Positions 15,418-23,681 of a stretch of DNA of 25,989 nucleotides are shown in pieces. Position 1 is the stretch's first letter. Each line of letters opens with the position of its first letter. The translations under genes were made by a program, and so were the position numbers. Source of the DNA: Jutongia huaianensis (GTDB taxonomy: Bacteria > Bacillota > Clostridia > Lachnospirales > Lachnospiraceae); assembly GCF_014384985.1 (NCBI RefSeq), contig NZ_JACRSX010000026.1, forward strand, positions 1-25,989. The letters are read 5' to 3'. The notes beneath the pieces were generated by a model. That model saw nothing but the letters and a program-made list of their open reading frames with translations, did not search any database and was not told the origin of the DNA.

Positions 15418-16461
15418 ATGATCGGATTTCGCGTTGACGCAAATGAACAAATTGCTACCGGACATCTTGTCCGCTGTATTTCTATTGCCACAGAGCTTAT
15501 CAAAAGAGGAACCAAATGCATCTTCTTTCTTGCGGAAGAAAAAGAAACGGCACGTTTGGAGACCGCCAACATTCCTTATGTAATACTTCATACTGACTGG
15601 AAGCATATGGAATCAGAATACGATATATTCCTTCCGCTTTTAAACAAATATCCACTGAAATGGCTGGTTGTTGACTCTTATCAGATCACACCCTCTTATC
15701 TTGCCACCTTAAACCAAAGGATCCCTGTGTTATATCTCGATGACTTAGAAACCGATACCTATCCTGTCTCTGCTGTGCTGCACTATGGTCTCCGCGCTGA
15801 TTACGATACCTATTTCAAGCGATATCTCGGTGCTGACACAAAAGTACTGGCCGGCACAAAATATTCTCCTCTCCGCGAAGAATTTCAATCAACCGGAGCT
15901 CCGGTCATTCGCGACAAAAGTATTCTGATCACAACCGGTGGAACGGACCCTTACCACGTCACTCTGCAGATCCTCTCAGCCTGCTTAGACCACGATAAAC
16001 AAACAACTACCATTCCTGATTCTCTAAAAGGCTTTTCTTTTGATGTCATTGTGGGAAGCATGAATCAGGATGAGACACAACTGCAAGCCATGGCTGCCCG
16101 TTTTCCACAGATCCGGATTCACAAAAACGTCAGCAATATGAGCTACTATATGCGGCGTAATCAGCTTGCTGTATCGGCAGGTGGAACAACTCTTTTAGAA
16201 TTATGCGCCTGCAGCACGCCTACTGTCTGCTTCTCCTTTGCCGATAATCAATTAAACGGTGTGAAGCAAATGGGTGACCAGCATATTATGCTCCATGCCG
16301 GAGATGCCCGTTTCGATCCTGTTGTATCAAACATTCTCCGGGCATTGGATACCTACCTGACAAATGACCATCTGCGAAAAGAATATGCTACCCGTATGAA
16401 TGCATTGGTAGATGGACAAGGAGTACAAAGGATTGCGGATTTTCTCTTCGAGAACCCTTAA
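15418..16461 (+). CDS. pseG: PseG-like UDP-2,4-diacetamido-2,4,6-trideoxy-beta-L-altropyranose hydrolase
   Basis: The 347-residue protein begins MIGFRVDANEQIATGHLVRC, whose GxGH-type His (in TGHLVR) is the catalytic motif of PseG, a GT-B fold relative of MurG that removes UDP from the altrosamine sugar. ITTGGTDPYHVT opens the second half, and SAGGTTLLELCACSTPTVCFS (split here as SAGGTTLLEL and CACSTPTVCFS) is the UDP-binding loop. Length is normal. AGGCAGG stands about 9 bases before the ATG at 15418. Divergent pairing with pseC supports the pathway. The gene ends 17 bases before the convergent Rpn-family gene, with no clear terminator between them. Confidence 0.85.
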   Translation: MIGFRVDANEQIATGHLVRCISIATELIKRGTKCIFFLAEEKETARLETANIPYVILHTDWKHMESEYDIFLPLLNKYPLKWLVVDSYQITPSYLATLNQRIPVLYLDDLETDTYPVSAVLHYGLRADYDTYFKRYLGADTKVLAGTKYSPLREEFQSTGAPVIRDKSILITTGGTDPYHVTLQILSACLDHDKQTTTIPDSLKGFSFDVIVGSMNQDETQLQAMAARFPQIRIHKNVSNMSYYMRRNQLAVSAGGTTLLELCACSTPTVCFSFADNQLNGVKQMGDQHIMLHAGDARFDPVVSNILRALDTYLTNDHLRKEYATRMNALVDGQGVQRIADFLFENP

Positions 16462-16478
16462 ACTCTAACCGATATCTG

Positions 16479-17372
16479 TTACATTTCTTTTTTCAATTTA
16501 TCCACCATTCCCTGCACTTCTTCCTCTGTGATGGATAGTTTTTCGGCAATTTCAGGAATTGTCATGTGAACATCATAAAGTAAAATCTTTATTCCCTGTG
16601 CCAAGCCTTGCTCTCGACCTTGTTCTAAACCCTGCTCTCGACCTTGTTCTAAGCCTTGCTCCAATCCTGCCTCAAACCGCTCCTCCATCTTCATCTCTAA
16701 CATCATATAATTTTCCCTCCATTCAAAATCGTTCTTCAAATTTTCGACCCGGCCATTTATCCGGTCCGTAAAATCATCCGTTGCCTCTGAGCTTTCCAGA
16801 TAATCCAGCAGACACACCAGCTCTGGCGGCAGTCCCTCCCGGCTTCCTTTCAGATTAACGAAAACTGATGTACGCTTGTCATTTAGTTCAAGTTCCGTAT
16901 CCTCCTTGCAGATTGTCTTAAAGGTATATATGCTGCGATCCTGCTCAAACAGATCAAAGCCACAGATAAAGATCACAATGGAAGCCTTCAATTCCGTGTA
17001 CTTGTGACCTGCCTGTATCTGATAACTGTCCATCTCACTGTGATAATACCGACTTCTCAATGCCAGTTCTTGTGTATCGAGCACCTGCATCTCGATGTCG
17101 TATACGTTTCCTTCCATGTCCTTCACATAAATATCCAGACGAATTCCTTTACTCCACGGCTTCGCTTTTATGCTCTTCTGATCATCCGAAACTACAATCT
17201 CTCGAATCTTCATTCCAAGGATACGCTGAAGCAGTTCCCGACAGTCCTCCGGATCACGAAACACAGATGAAAACATCACATCATTTTGAATCGTGATCTG
17301 GTTAAAGTCAATTTTCCTGCTGGTAATAAATCCCATCCCATTCTTCTCTGTCTTGGTATGCTTTTTCTCCAT
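16479..17372 (-). CDS. Rpn/YhgA-family PD-(D/E)XK nuclease (putative transposase family)
   Basis: The 297-residue protein has the family's N-terminal nuclease core: NDVMFSSVFRDPEDCRELLQ, then GIRLDIYVKDMEGNVYDIEMQV, in which the Asp and the E-x-Q pair are the PD-(D/E)XK metal and catalytic residues. A Gln/Gly repeat tract (GLEQGLEQGREQG type) and a small C-terminal helix-turn-helix-like piece (MTIPEIAEKLSITEEEVQGM) follow. Family members such as E. coli RpnA are DNA endonucleases that promote RecA-independent recombination. GGAGGT precedes the ATG at 17372, with a leader hairpin behind it. A damaged paralogue lies at 21155-21690. It sits between pseG and the glycosyltransferase genes, oriented against both. 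Confidence 0.88.
   Translation of the reverse strand: MEKKHTKTEKNGMGFITSRKIDFNQITIQNDVMFSSVFRDPEDCRELLQRILGMKIREIVVSDDQKSIKAKPWSKGIRLDIYVKDMEGNVYDIEMQVLDTQELALRSRYYHSEMDSYQIQAGHKYTELKASIVIFICGFDLFEQDRSIYTFKTICKEDTELELNDKRTSVFVNLKGSREGLPPELVCLLDYLESSEATDDFTDRINGRVENLKNDFEWRENYMMLEMKMEERFEAGLEQGLEQGREQGLEQGREQGLAQGIKILLYDVHMTIPEIAEKLSITEEEVQGMVDKLKKEM
16600..16664 (-). repeat. 24-base tandem repeat inside the Rpn-family gene
   Basis: TGCTCTCGACCTTGTTCTAA occurs at 16609-16628 and again exactly at 16633-16652, a period of 24 bases, with degraded copies on each side. It encodes 8-residue units of the G-L/R-E-Q type between the nuclease core and the C-terminal helix-turn-helix piece. Such exact short repeats can gain or lose units by slippage without changing frame. 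Confidence 0.8.
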
Positions 17373-17374
17373 AG

Positions 17375-17407
17375 TACCTCCATTCCGGGAGGTATCGTCA
17401 ACCTCCC
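17375..17407 (-). promoter_or_regulatory. Leader hairpin overlapping the translation start region of the Rpn-family gene
   Basis: GGGAGGT and ACCTCCC (17387-17393 and 17401-17407) form a perfect 7-base stem with a 7-base loop just before the ribosome binding site GGAGGT (17377-17382). Because ACCTCC in the stem could also pair with the ribosome binding site, two exclusive structures are possible. No regulator or ligand is suggested by the sequence. Confidence 0.4.
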
Positions 17408-17684
17408 TGCTTTTCTAATAATATCTGATGAATTAAGCAGTGAAGTTGAATAAATATTTTGATTTGATAAATATAATAGATAAATAAAAGATGTCACTTT
17501 CTGCTTGAGATTAGTGTAACATGGTCAAAGAAAAAGAGCAAGGGAAAATCCTTTTTGAGTGTTCTAAAAAACAGCTTGGAATGATGAATAAAATTATCCA
17601 CCTCCCCCCTTTTCCCAAATGACCTAAACTGTTATAATATAAAATATCGTTTCAAATAAAATTCACCGCATTGGGAGGATCACT
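17408..17684. promoter_or_regulatory. AT-rich divergent spacer with promoter of the first DUF3880 gene
   Basis: The region separates the divergent Rpn-family and DUF3880 genes and holds no gene. On the plus strand TATAAT at 17633-17638 has an extended TG at 17630-17631 but no clear -35. GGGAGG stands 6 bases before the ATG at 17685. On the minus strand TATTAT near 17425 could be the -10 for the Rpn-family gene, but the rest of that promoter is poor. Confidence 0.5.
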
Positions 17685-18857
17685 ATGAAAATATTAATTC
17701 CTGACTGGAAAAGCTTTGGAAGAGATGATATCCGGGAAGCACTTGTCAATCTTGGAAACGAAGTCATTTTCTATCAAAAGGAACCGCGAAATTATCGACA
17801 GGATCCCCGATTCCGTTCTGAATTACGCAATTATGTGAAAGAGGAACATATTGATCTTATTTTTTCCTCCAACTACTATCCGATTCTATCCAATGTATGT
17901 AATGATATTAAAATCCCTTATGTCAGCTGGTGTTATGACAGTCCTCTGGTGCTGACATACTCTGACACTATTTTTCACAGCTGTAATTACATTTTTATTT
18001 TTGACAGTCAAATGGTAACAGACCTCAAAGCATTAGGTGTAAAGCAGGTATACTATCTGCCGATGGCTGTCAATCCCAAACGCTTATCCACACTAACCAT
18101 TTCCCCGGAGCATCGGAAGCTTCTGGATGCAGATGTCTCCTTTGTCGGTTCATTATACAACGAAAAGCATAATTTATACGACCGTTTTTCTGATCTTCCG
18201 GTCTATACAAAGGGCTATCTGGAAGGGATAATGGCTGCCCAGCAGCAAATTTACGGACAACTTTTCTTAGAAGAATGTCTGACTCCTGAAGTTTTGGAAG
18301 AGCTTCAAAAAAATATTCCTCTGGAACCATCCAGAGACGGTCACGAAACACTTCGTTATCTTTACGCAAATTACTTTCTTTGCCGTAAGATCACCCAAAC
18401 AGAACGCTCCCAATGTATGGCGCTTCTGAATGCCCGAAAGAATCTTCTCGTAAAACTGTATACCCCCAATCCAACTCCCCAGTTTACTACTATTCAAAAC
18501 ATGGGAACCGTTCACTACGAAAAGGAAATGCCTCTTGTTTTTCAATGCTCACGGATTAATCTAAACATTTCTCTCCGAAGCATCCAGAGCGGTATTCCTT
18601 TACGGGCGATGGACATTATGGGAGCCGGAGGTTTTCTTTTGACCAATTATCAAAGGGACTTTGATCGTCATTTTACGGCAGGTAAAGATTATGTGTACTA
18701 TGAAAATCTTGATGATTTGATCGAAAAAATTGATTACTACCTTGCAAATCCTACAGAACGGGATGAAATAGCCCGATCCGGTCAGCAAAAAGTATATTCC
18801 GCGCACACCTACGAACAGCGTTTTCAGGAAATACTGGATATCATTCAGAAAGGATAA
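17685..18857 (+). CDS. CgeB-like glycosyltransferase (DUF3880 + GT1-type C-terminal domain)
   Basis: The 390-residue protein opens MKILIPDWKSFGRDDI. Its N-terminal half matches the DUF3880 pattern (LIFSSNYYPILSNVC, then PYVSWCYDSPL), and the C-terminal half has the nucleotide-sugar-binding style block SGIPLRAMDIMGAGGFLLTN followed by a helical end. Members are cytoplasmic GT-B glycosyltransferases often found in flagellin or surface glycan loci and, in Bacillus, near spore-coat genes (CgeB). It is followed 6 bases later by the StrF-type GT gene, so they form an operon. A paralogue with the same length and motifs (19965-21134) faces it. Sugar donor and acceptor cannot be told from sequence. 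Confidence 0.85.
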   Translation: MKILIPDWKSFGRDDIREALVNLGNEVIFYQKEPRNYRQDPRFRSELRNYVKEEHIDLIFSSNYYPILSNVCNDIKIPYVSWCYDSPLVLTYSDTIFHSCNYIFIFDSQMVTDLKALGVKQVYYLPMAVNPKRLSTLTISPEHRKLLDADVSFVGSLYNEKHNLYDRFSDLPVYTKGYLEGIMAAQQQIYGQLFLEECLTPEVLEELQKNIPLEPSRDGHETLRYLYANYFLCRKITQTERSQCMALLNARKNLLVKLYTPNPTPQFTTIQNMGTVHYEKEMPLVFQCSRINLNISLRSIQSGIPLRAMDIMGAGGFLLTNYQRDFDRHFTAGKDYVYYENLDDLIEKIDYYLANPTERDEIARSGQQKVYSAHTYEQRFQEILDIIQKG

Positions 18858-18863
18858 CTATTT

Positions 18864-19955
18864 ATGGACACAAACAAAGTAAGTTTTATTGTATGTACAA
18901 ATGATGAGGCTGCTCTATATGAATGTACCCTTTATATTAAACAGCTTGCTATTCCGGAGGGATTTTCTATTGATATTATTCCAATTCGAAATGCTGAATC
19001 TATGGCGCAGGGATATAATCAGGCTATGAAAGCATCCGATGCAAAATATAAAGTATACCTCCATCAGGATGTTCTGATTCTTAACAAAAATTTTATTGCA
19101 GACATCCTTACTGTCTTTCAGAAAAACAATAAAATCGGACTGATAGGTATGGTTGGAACTAAACAGCTTCACAGCAATGGCTGTATGTGGTCAAATGCCA
19201 TGAGAACCGGTGCCGTCCGCTCCCACTGTATTTCAACAGTTGACGATTATTTTAATATCCCTGTTTCGCCAGCCAGAATGTATTCTCCTGTGGAAGCAAT
19301 TGATGGATTGCTTATGGCAACCAGTCAGGATATCCCATGGCGTTCTGACTTATTTACAGGCTGGGATTTTTACGACATCTCACAATCAAAAGAATTCTCC
19401 CGTGCAGGATATCTGATCGCAGTACCATATCAGTCATCCCCATGGGCGCTTCATGATACCGGTTTTATGAATTTAAAGAATTACCATCGGTACCGCAAAG
19501 TTTTTCTTGAAGAATATTATCCACAGAATCAAACAGAAATTGATGACTGCAGCAAATATATAACGCCTGCCGACTCTACTCATGAGACCAAAACACAGGC
19601 ATCCGTTACTCTCCTTGAACTTCTAAACAATCATAACTATGATCAGGCACTTATATTTGTACAGGAAAACCTTGCCCAAAATCAGGAAAATGAATTATTC
19701 TGTATTCTGACAATTTTCCTGCAGATATATCAGCTTGAAAAACAGGCAGGCCTTTTTGAAATATTTGCGCCATTGGAAACAAAAAATCTCTCTATTGATT
19801 CCTGGCTTCCAGCTCACTATGCCCAGATCTGCCGGCATCTCTGGCGATTAGAATATCTTCTTCCGGAAAAAGAGCAGGAAGCTGCCAGACATTACTTTAA
19901 TATATGGCAGGTTTCAGAAATCGCCCAAGATTATATGCGAAATCTGTGTGTGTAA
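18864..19955 (+). CDS. StrF-type family 2 glycosyltransferase
   Basis: The 363-residue protein begins VSFIVCTNDEAALYECTLYI and has the GT-A style core IPIRNAESMAQGYNQAMKAS followed by KYKVYLHQDVLILN, in which HQD is the DxD-like metal site seen in StrF-domain proteins. A GTW-like acceptor part (GLLMATSQDIPWRSDLFTGW) and a helical C-terminal third of about 120 residues (possibly TPR-like) follow. StrF-type enzymes are common in flagellin glycosylation islands of Clostridia, but the donor sugar is unknown. It is the second gene of the unit beginning at 17685 and ends 9 bases before the convergent second DUF3880 gene. Confidence 0.8.
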   Translation: MDTNKVSFIVCTNDEAALYECTLYIKQLAIPEGFSIDIIPIRNAESMAQGYNQAMKASDAKYKVYLHQDVLILNKNFIADILTVFQKNNKIGLIGMVGTKQLHSNGCMWSNAMRTGAVRSHCISTVDDYFNIPVSPARMYSPVEAIDGLLMATSQDIPWRSDLFTGWDFYDISQSKEFSRAGYLIAVPYQSSPWALHDTGFMNLKNYHRYRKVFLEEYYPQNQTEIDDCSKYITPADSTHETKTQASVTLLELLNNHNYDQALIFVQENLAQNQENELFCILTIFLQIYQLEKQAGLFEIFAPLETKNLSIDSWLPAHYAQICRHLWRLEYLLPEKEQEAARHYFNIWQVSEIAQDYMRNLCV

Positions 19956-19964
19956 TATTGCAGC

Positions 19965-21134
19965 TCACGTCAATTTCCTTACAGTCCCTAGCATTTTTCC
20001 CAATGCTTTGTCATAAGTAAACTCTCTTTTTACTTTTTGATAACCATTCTCTGCGATCCTGTTCCGAAGCTCATCATGCTGTAAATAGAATACTGCCTTA
20101 TCTAACATCTCTTCCGCCTCCTGAAAAGATACCCATTCTCTCTCCGGCACAAAATACTCTTCCAACTCCGGCTGATAATTACTAAATAAAAAACCTCCTG
20201 CCCCCAGAATATCCATACAGCGCAACGGAATACCTGATGTGATACTGCGAATTGTCATATTTATATTTATCTTTGATAAGGAAAAAATAAGTGGCATTTC
20301 ATTCATATAATCCACTGTCCCATAACAGTTAATCCCTTCTCCTGTCCAGTGGCTGCCAGAAAACAACGCAACCTGACGTATCTTTCCCAATAACTCTAAC
20401 CGCTCTTTCCTCTCCATAGACGAAATATATTTTTTCAAGAACAAGTCACTAAATAACCTGCCATAGGTAACCAGATACGTCTGATCCATATTCAATTTTA
20501 CATATTCGCTTAACTCTGTTAATATATCCTCACGTAATAATTCTGTCAGTATATCCACTCCAAATAACTGCATCTGTGCTCTGCAGATACCATCTAAATA
20601 TCCCTTCAGATGAGCCGGAAGATACGTAATCTGCTCATAATAATTGTTTTCATACAGGCTCCCCACAAATGAAATGTCATATTTTTTCTGCTTCAGACCA
20701 ATGACTTTCTTTGTCTGACGCAACTGATCAAGCCTCGGCACATTCACCGCTAACGGTAAATGAAATACATTCGTCACGCCCAGCTGTTTCAGTTCCTGAC
20801 ATTGTACTTTATCAAAGGAAAATATTAAATTACAGGAATTGCGAACCCAGGGCGAATACAATGTAATATGGGGTGAATCATATATCCATGAAACATAAAG
20901 AATATCTGCTTCCTGACATACCTTTGATATCACCGGAAAAAAGTTAAAGGACAGGCATATTCTGCAATTCTCATTTTTTAAGGCCTGCACAAGAACCTGT
21001 TCAAATTCCGGATCTTCATTATAATCGATCATTTTGAATGCAAATGGAATCACATGAATATCCGGCTGTCTTTCCAATGCTTCCTTGAGATCATACTGCG
21101 ACTGACTCTGCCAGTCATATAAAAGAATATTCAT
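19965..21134 (-). CDS. CgeB-like glycosyltransferase (DUF3880), paralogue of the 17685 gene
   Basis: The 389-residue protein starts MNILLYDWQSQSQYDLKEAL and shares the paralogue's layout: LSFNFFPVISKVC, YVSWIYDSPH, and SGIPLRCMDILGAGGFLFSN in the C-terminal nucleotide-sugar domain. It ends with the family's terminal helices (RNRIAENGYQKVKREFTYDKAL). AAGGTG lies about 12 bases before the ATG at 21134, a rather weak site. It is 20 bases downstream of a broken Rpn-family gene and may rely on a promoter within that remnant. The two DUF3880 copies flanking one StrF-type enzyme suggest consecutive transfer steps on one glycan. Confidence 0.83.
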   Translation of the reverse strand: MNILLYDWQSQSQYDLKEALERQPDIHVIPFAFKMIDYNEDPEFEQVLVQALKNENCRICLSFNFFPVISKVCQEADILYVSWIYDSPHITLYSPWVRNSCNLIFSFDKVQCQELKQLGVTNVFHLPLAVNVPRLDQLRQTKKVIGLKQKKYDISFVGSLYENNYYEQITYLPAHLKGYLDGICRAQMQLFGVDILTELLREDILTELSEYVKLNMDQTYLVTYGRLFSDLFLKKYISSMERKERLELLGKIRQVALFSGSHWTGEGINCYGTVDYMNEMPLIFSLSKININMTIRSITSGIPLRCMDILGAGGFLFSNYQPELEEYFVPEREWVSFQEAEEMLDKAVFYLQHDELRNRIAENGYQKVKREFTYDKALGKMLGTVRKLT

Positions 21135-21154
21135 TATCTATTTTCACACCTTCA

Positions 21155-21690
21155 TTACATTTCTGCTGTTCTCTTTAAATTCTCCACAATATCCTGCACC
21201 TGTTCCTCTGAAATGGACAATTTATCCGCAATCTCCGGAATGGTCATCTGCATGTCAAAATACAATATTTCTATTTTTCCCTTTGTCTCGCCATCCAATA
21301 CACCTTCGTTATATCTCTCCCGATACTCCTGCTCCAGCGTCATATAATCCAACCTCCACTTCTCGTTCCGGCGGAACGACTGCACCGCCTCCTCAAGTCA
21401 TCGGTTGCTTCCTGACCGTCGATATAATCCAGTCAAATACCCTGCAACAAGCTACGGAGCATAACTTAGCTTCTTTTTTATCTGCCCCAAGGAGCAGGGT
21501 ATTTGACCCCGCGGGCGCGCTCGGATGGAACAAATATATTTATTCCATCCTCACTTTGCCTTCGCGCGAATATCCGCTTCATTTCCGAACGAACATCGTC
21601 CATCGTTCCCTTTGTGTTTAAGATGATTTTAACGGTCTCCTCCCCAAATGTCAATAACAGATCCTGCTTACAAAAATATCCATATGTCTA
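21155..21690 (-). pseudogene. Disrupted Rpn/YhgA-family gene
   Basis: Three pieces of one Rpn-type protein can be read on the minus strand. KQDLLLTFGEETVKIILNTK followed by GTMDDVRSEMKR (about 21670-21572) comes first. After a palindrome-rich insert comes LDYIDGQEATDDL (about 21431-21395). After a frameshift near 21395, EEAVQSFRRNEKWRLDYMTL runs to the end with MTIPEIADKLSISEEQVQDI. The last two pieces parallel LLDYLESSEATDDF and MTIPEIAEKLSITEEEVQGM of the intact copy at 16479-17372. The nuclease core and start are absent. A 76-codon frame from a GTG at 21385 remains open and could be annotated as a small protein, but it is only the tail. Confidence 0.8.
21432..21570 (-). repeat. Palindrome-rich repeat element inserted in the Rpn-family remnant
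   Basis: The insert holds three palindromes in a row. GTCAAATACCCTGC (21432-21445) is perfectly inverted at 21494-21507. A 28-base near-palindrome lies at 21523-21550, GGATGGAA arms around AAATATATTT with one mismatched pair. TTCGCGCGAA stands at 21561-21570. An inner AAGCTA/TAGCTT pair lies in the first loop, and a GC-rich CCCCGCGGGCGCGC block sits between the first two. It splits rpn coding sequence cleanly (SEMKR before, LDYIDG after). It has no coding potential of its own beyond reading through on the minus strand. Confidence 0.75.
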
Positions 21691-21716
21691 TACAGAAAAT
21701 ATTAAATATATATATC

Positions 21717-21756
21717 ATAAAAGGTCTGAATAACCAAAACTGATCATTCAGACCTT
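21717..21756 (-). terminator. Rho-independent terminator of the surface-protein operon
   Basis: AAGGTCTGAAT (21721-21731) and ATTCAGACCTT (21746-21756) form a perfect 11-base stem with a 14-base loop. On the minus strand it is followed by TTTTATGAT. It lies 34 bases after the stop of the secreted-protein gene. Confidence 0.8.
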
Positions 21757-21789
21757 CTATTTGTTTGAATATTTTGTTTACAATAAAAC

Positions 21790-22950
21790 CTATTTAACTT
21801 CTACTGTAAATGCTTCTTTGCTGATTGTAAACAGATAAAATCCTGCCGGAATATCATCCGTCTTAGCAATAGATGCAGTATATGTGTCTGTATCATCATT
21901 ATGAGTAATTGTTACGCCGGCATCAGTAAATGATTTTGATACAGCCTTTGCATTTGGAGTCAAGCTCAAAACAGATACCTTGTTCTTTGCATTATCAATA
22001 TCTCCGTCAGAGTTCTTCGTCAGAGTAAGTGCAGTATTAAAGACATAAGAACCTGCTGCCGTGCTGACTGTAACGTCTGCATCTCCAGTCTTCAGTGTTA
22101 CTGCTTTAGAATATGGGTCGAATGGCTGTGCTGCATATGCTGTCTCATTGGACTCTGTCAATGTATATGTTGCCGTTACCTTAGGTGCTGTTGTAACTGC
22201 AGCCCATTTTGCAGCATTGGTAGTCGTAGTACCTGTAAACTTAAATGCTACCGCATCAAATGATCCCTTTGAATCTACCTGATATGTTACCTTATGTGTC
22301 GTGCTGTCGTATTTTGCAGTATACGGACCTGCTGCTAACATAAAATTAATATCCTTTTTATTTGTATTGGCAGCCTTTGCAATTTCAGTCAGTGGAATAG
22401 AGTGTGTAGATGCCTTTGCAATTTTCACTCCATCTGCTGCTGCATCCTGACGTACTTTTGTTGTGGAATCTCCTTTGTCTGTCACAGTTCCGGCTAAAGC
22501 CTGTGCTGATCCCTTTGCCGTTGTAACAAGATCCAGAGAAAATTCTGCAGCTGTTACTTTTGTAAGGTCTGTCTGTGCATCATAGGCAGCCACATCATCA
22601 GCAGATGCTACCATAGCCTTCGCATCTCCTGTTACTGTGAAAGATGCCGATACATTTACCGGAATGGTACTTCTGTTCTGGATTGCATATGTTCCAGAGA
22701 GAACCTGTGTTGCACCGGTAAGTCCGAATCCATCTGAATCTGCCGGAATATTTACCTTTAATGGGTTAAATGCGATTTTGAAATCTGTCGGTACAACCAC
22801 ATCAATAATATCCTCCGGACTGTACACCTGACCAGAACCTCCACCTGTAACTGTAGTGCCGGTTGCACCGGCTGCGCTTGCACTCGTTACTGTCAGCCCT
22901 GCTACCAGAACACCTGCAAGTAAACTTGCTGCTAACTTTCTTTTCATCAT
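21790..22950 (-). CDS. Secreted surface protein of unknown function
   Basis: The 386-residue product has a clear signal peptide (MMKRKLAASLLAGVLVAGLT plus VTSASA, cleavage after about residue 27), then a Gly/Thr-rich start and a long Thr/Ala/Val/Asp-rich beta-type body. The stretch IIDVVVPTDFKIAFNPLKVN followed by YAIQNRSTIPVNVSASF resembles the first part of clostridial extracellular proteins whose role is not known. There is no LPxTG motif, no C-terminal membrane helix and no cysteine, so it may assemble or attach non-covalently. AAGGAGG precedes ATG 22950 by 6 bases. It is second in an operon with the membrane-anchored protein 29 bases upstream and ends at a strong terminator. Confidence 0.8.
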   Translation of the reverse strand: MMKRKLAASLLAGVLVAGLTVTSASAAGATGTTVTGGGSGQVYSPEDIIDVVVPTDFKIAFNPLKVNIPADSDGFGLTGATQVLSGTYAIQNRSTIPVNVSASFTVTGDAKAMVASADDVAAYDAQTDLTKVTAAEFSLDLVTTAKGSAQALAGTVTDKGDSTTKVRQDAAADGVKIAKASTHSIPLTEIAKAANTNKKDINFMLAAGPYTAKYDSTTHKVTYQVDSKGSFDAVAFKFTGTTTTNAAKWAAVTTAPKVTATYTLTESNETAYAAQPFDPYSKAVTLKTGDADVTVSTAAGSYVFNTALTLTKNSDGDIDNAKNKVSVLSLTPNAKAVSKSFTDAGVTITHNDDTDTYTASIAKTDDIPAGFYLFTISKEAFTVEVK

Positions 22951-22979
22951 AATTTTTCCTCCTTGAAAATTGATTGGTA

Positions 22980-23546
22980 TTAGTTTCCTACTACCTGAAT
23001 AGTGATTGTGAAAGCTGTGGAACTTACCTCCTTCCCATCCTCATCCACCAAATGATAGATGACTGTGGCCGGATGCGTACCCAGACTCAGCTTCTTCTCC
23101 AAAGTTATTCCATTAACTTCAGATCCGACAGGAATCGTCGCAGATTTATAAATAATCTTCTGCGAATCATCATCACGTACCTCGAAATAAATTGGATAAT
23201 GATTATAGTCCGTGTTTGCCACATATGCATTCTCCGATTTCTTTCCATTAAAAGACCAGTTATACGTCATACGGCAATTAAACATCGTATCTGCACTATC
23301 ATCCTCTAAATCTCCCAGCACCTGACCGGCATTTTCCTCAGTAATCAGCGTTGGCTTATCCGTTACTTTCGTGTTCTTTCCCTTATCACGAAACAAAAAG
23401 AAAATAATCAGACCAATAATTGCTATCACCAAAATTATAATAACAGCAATCAATATCCTGACTTTTTTTGATTCTTTCTTTTTTTCCGCTTCCTTGGATT
23501 CCGAAAGCCCTTCTCCCCGCTTTTTTCCTGATTCCTTTGATTCCAT
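22980..23546 (-). CDS. Membrane-anchored protein with extracellular beta domain, unknown function
   Basis: The 188-residue protein has a very charged Lys/Glu/Ser N-terminus (1-29, cytoplasmic), one transmembrane helix (about 30-52) and an extracellular C-terminal domain of about 130 residues. The segment ATIPVGSEVNGITLEKKL followed by LGTHPATVIYHLVDEDGKEV reads as a small Ig/beta-sandwich domain that I have seen beside surface proteins in Lachnospiraceae but cannot name. GAGGTG stands 6 bases before the ATG at 23546. Co-transcription with the secreted protein downstream suggests it anchors, chaperones or assembles it. Confidence 0.75.
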   Translation of the reverse strand: MESKESGKKRGEGLSESKEAEKKKESKKVRILIAVIIILVIAIIGLIIFFLFRDKGKNTKVTDKPTLITEENAGQVLGDLEDDSADTMFNCRMTYNWSFNGKKSENAYVANTDYNHYPIYFEVRDDDSQKIIYKSATIPVGSEVNGITLEKKLSLGTHPATVIYHLVDEDGKEVSSTAFTITIQVVGN

Positions 23547-23681
23547 ATTTTCACCTCATATAATTTATCGGCTCCTTACGGTTATTCATTAACCCCTTTT
23601 TATTTTTTTCATCTCTCAGCTTTATCTATAAATTATCCGATATACTATTTATCATAGATAACAAAAAGCGAGGTTTTCATT

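Noticed and set aside
16600..16664. CRISPR-like repeat spacing
   Set aside because: The 24-base units are contiguous, in frame and encode a Gln/Gly linker, with no unique spacers.
21155..21385. Separate 76-residue protein gene
   Set aside because: It is only the C-terminal tail of a disrupted Rpn-family gene; matching upstream pieces lie in other frames.
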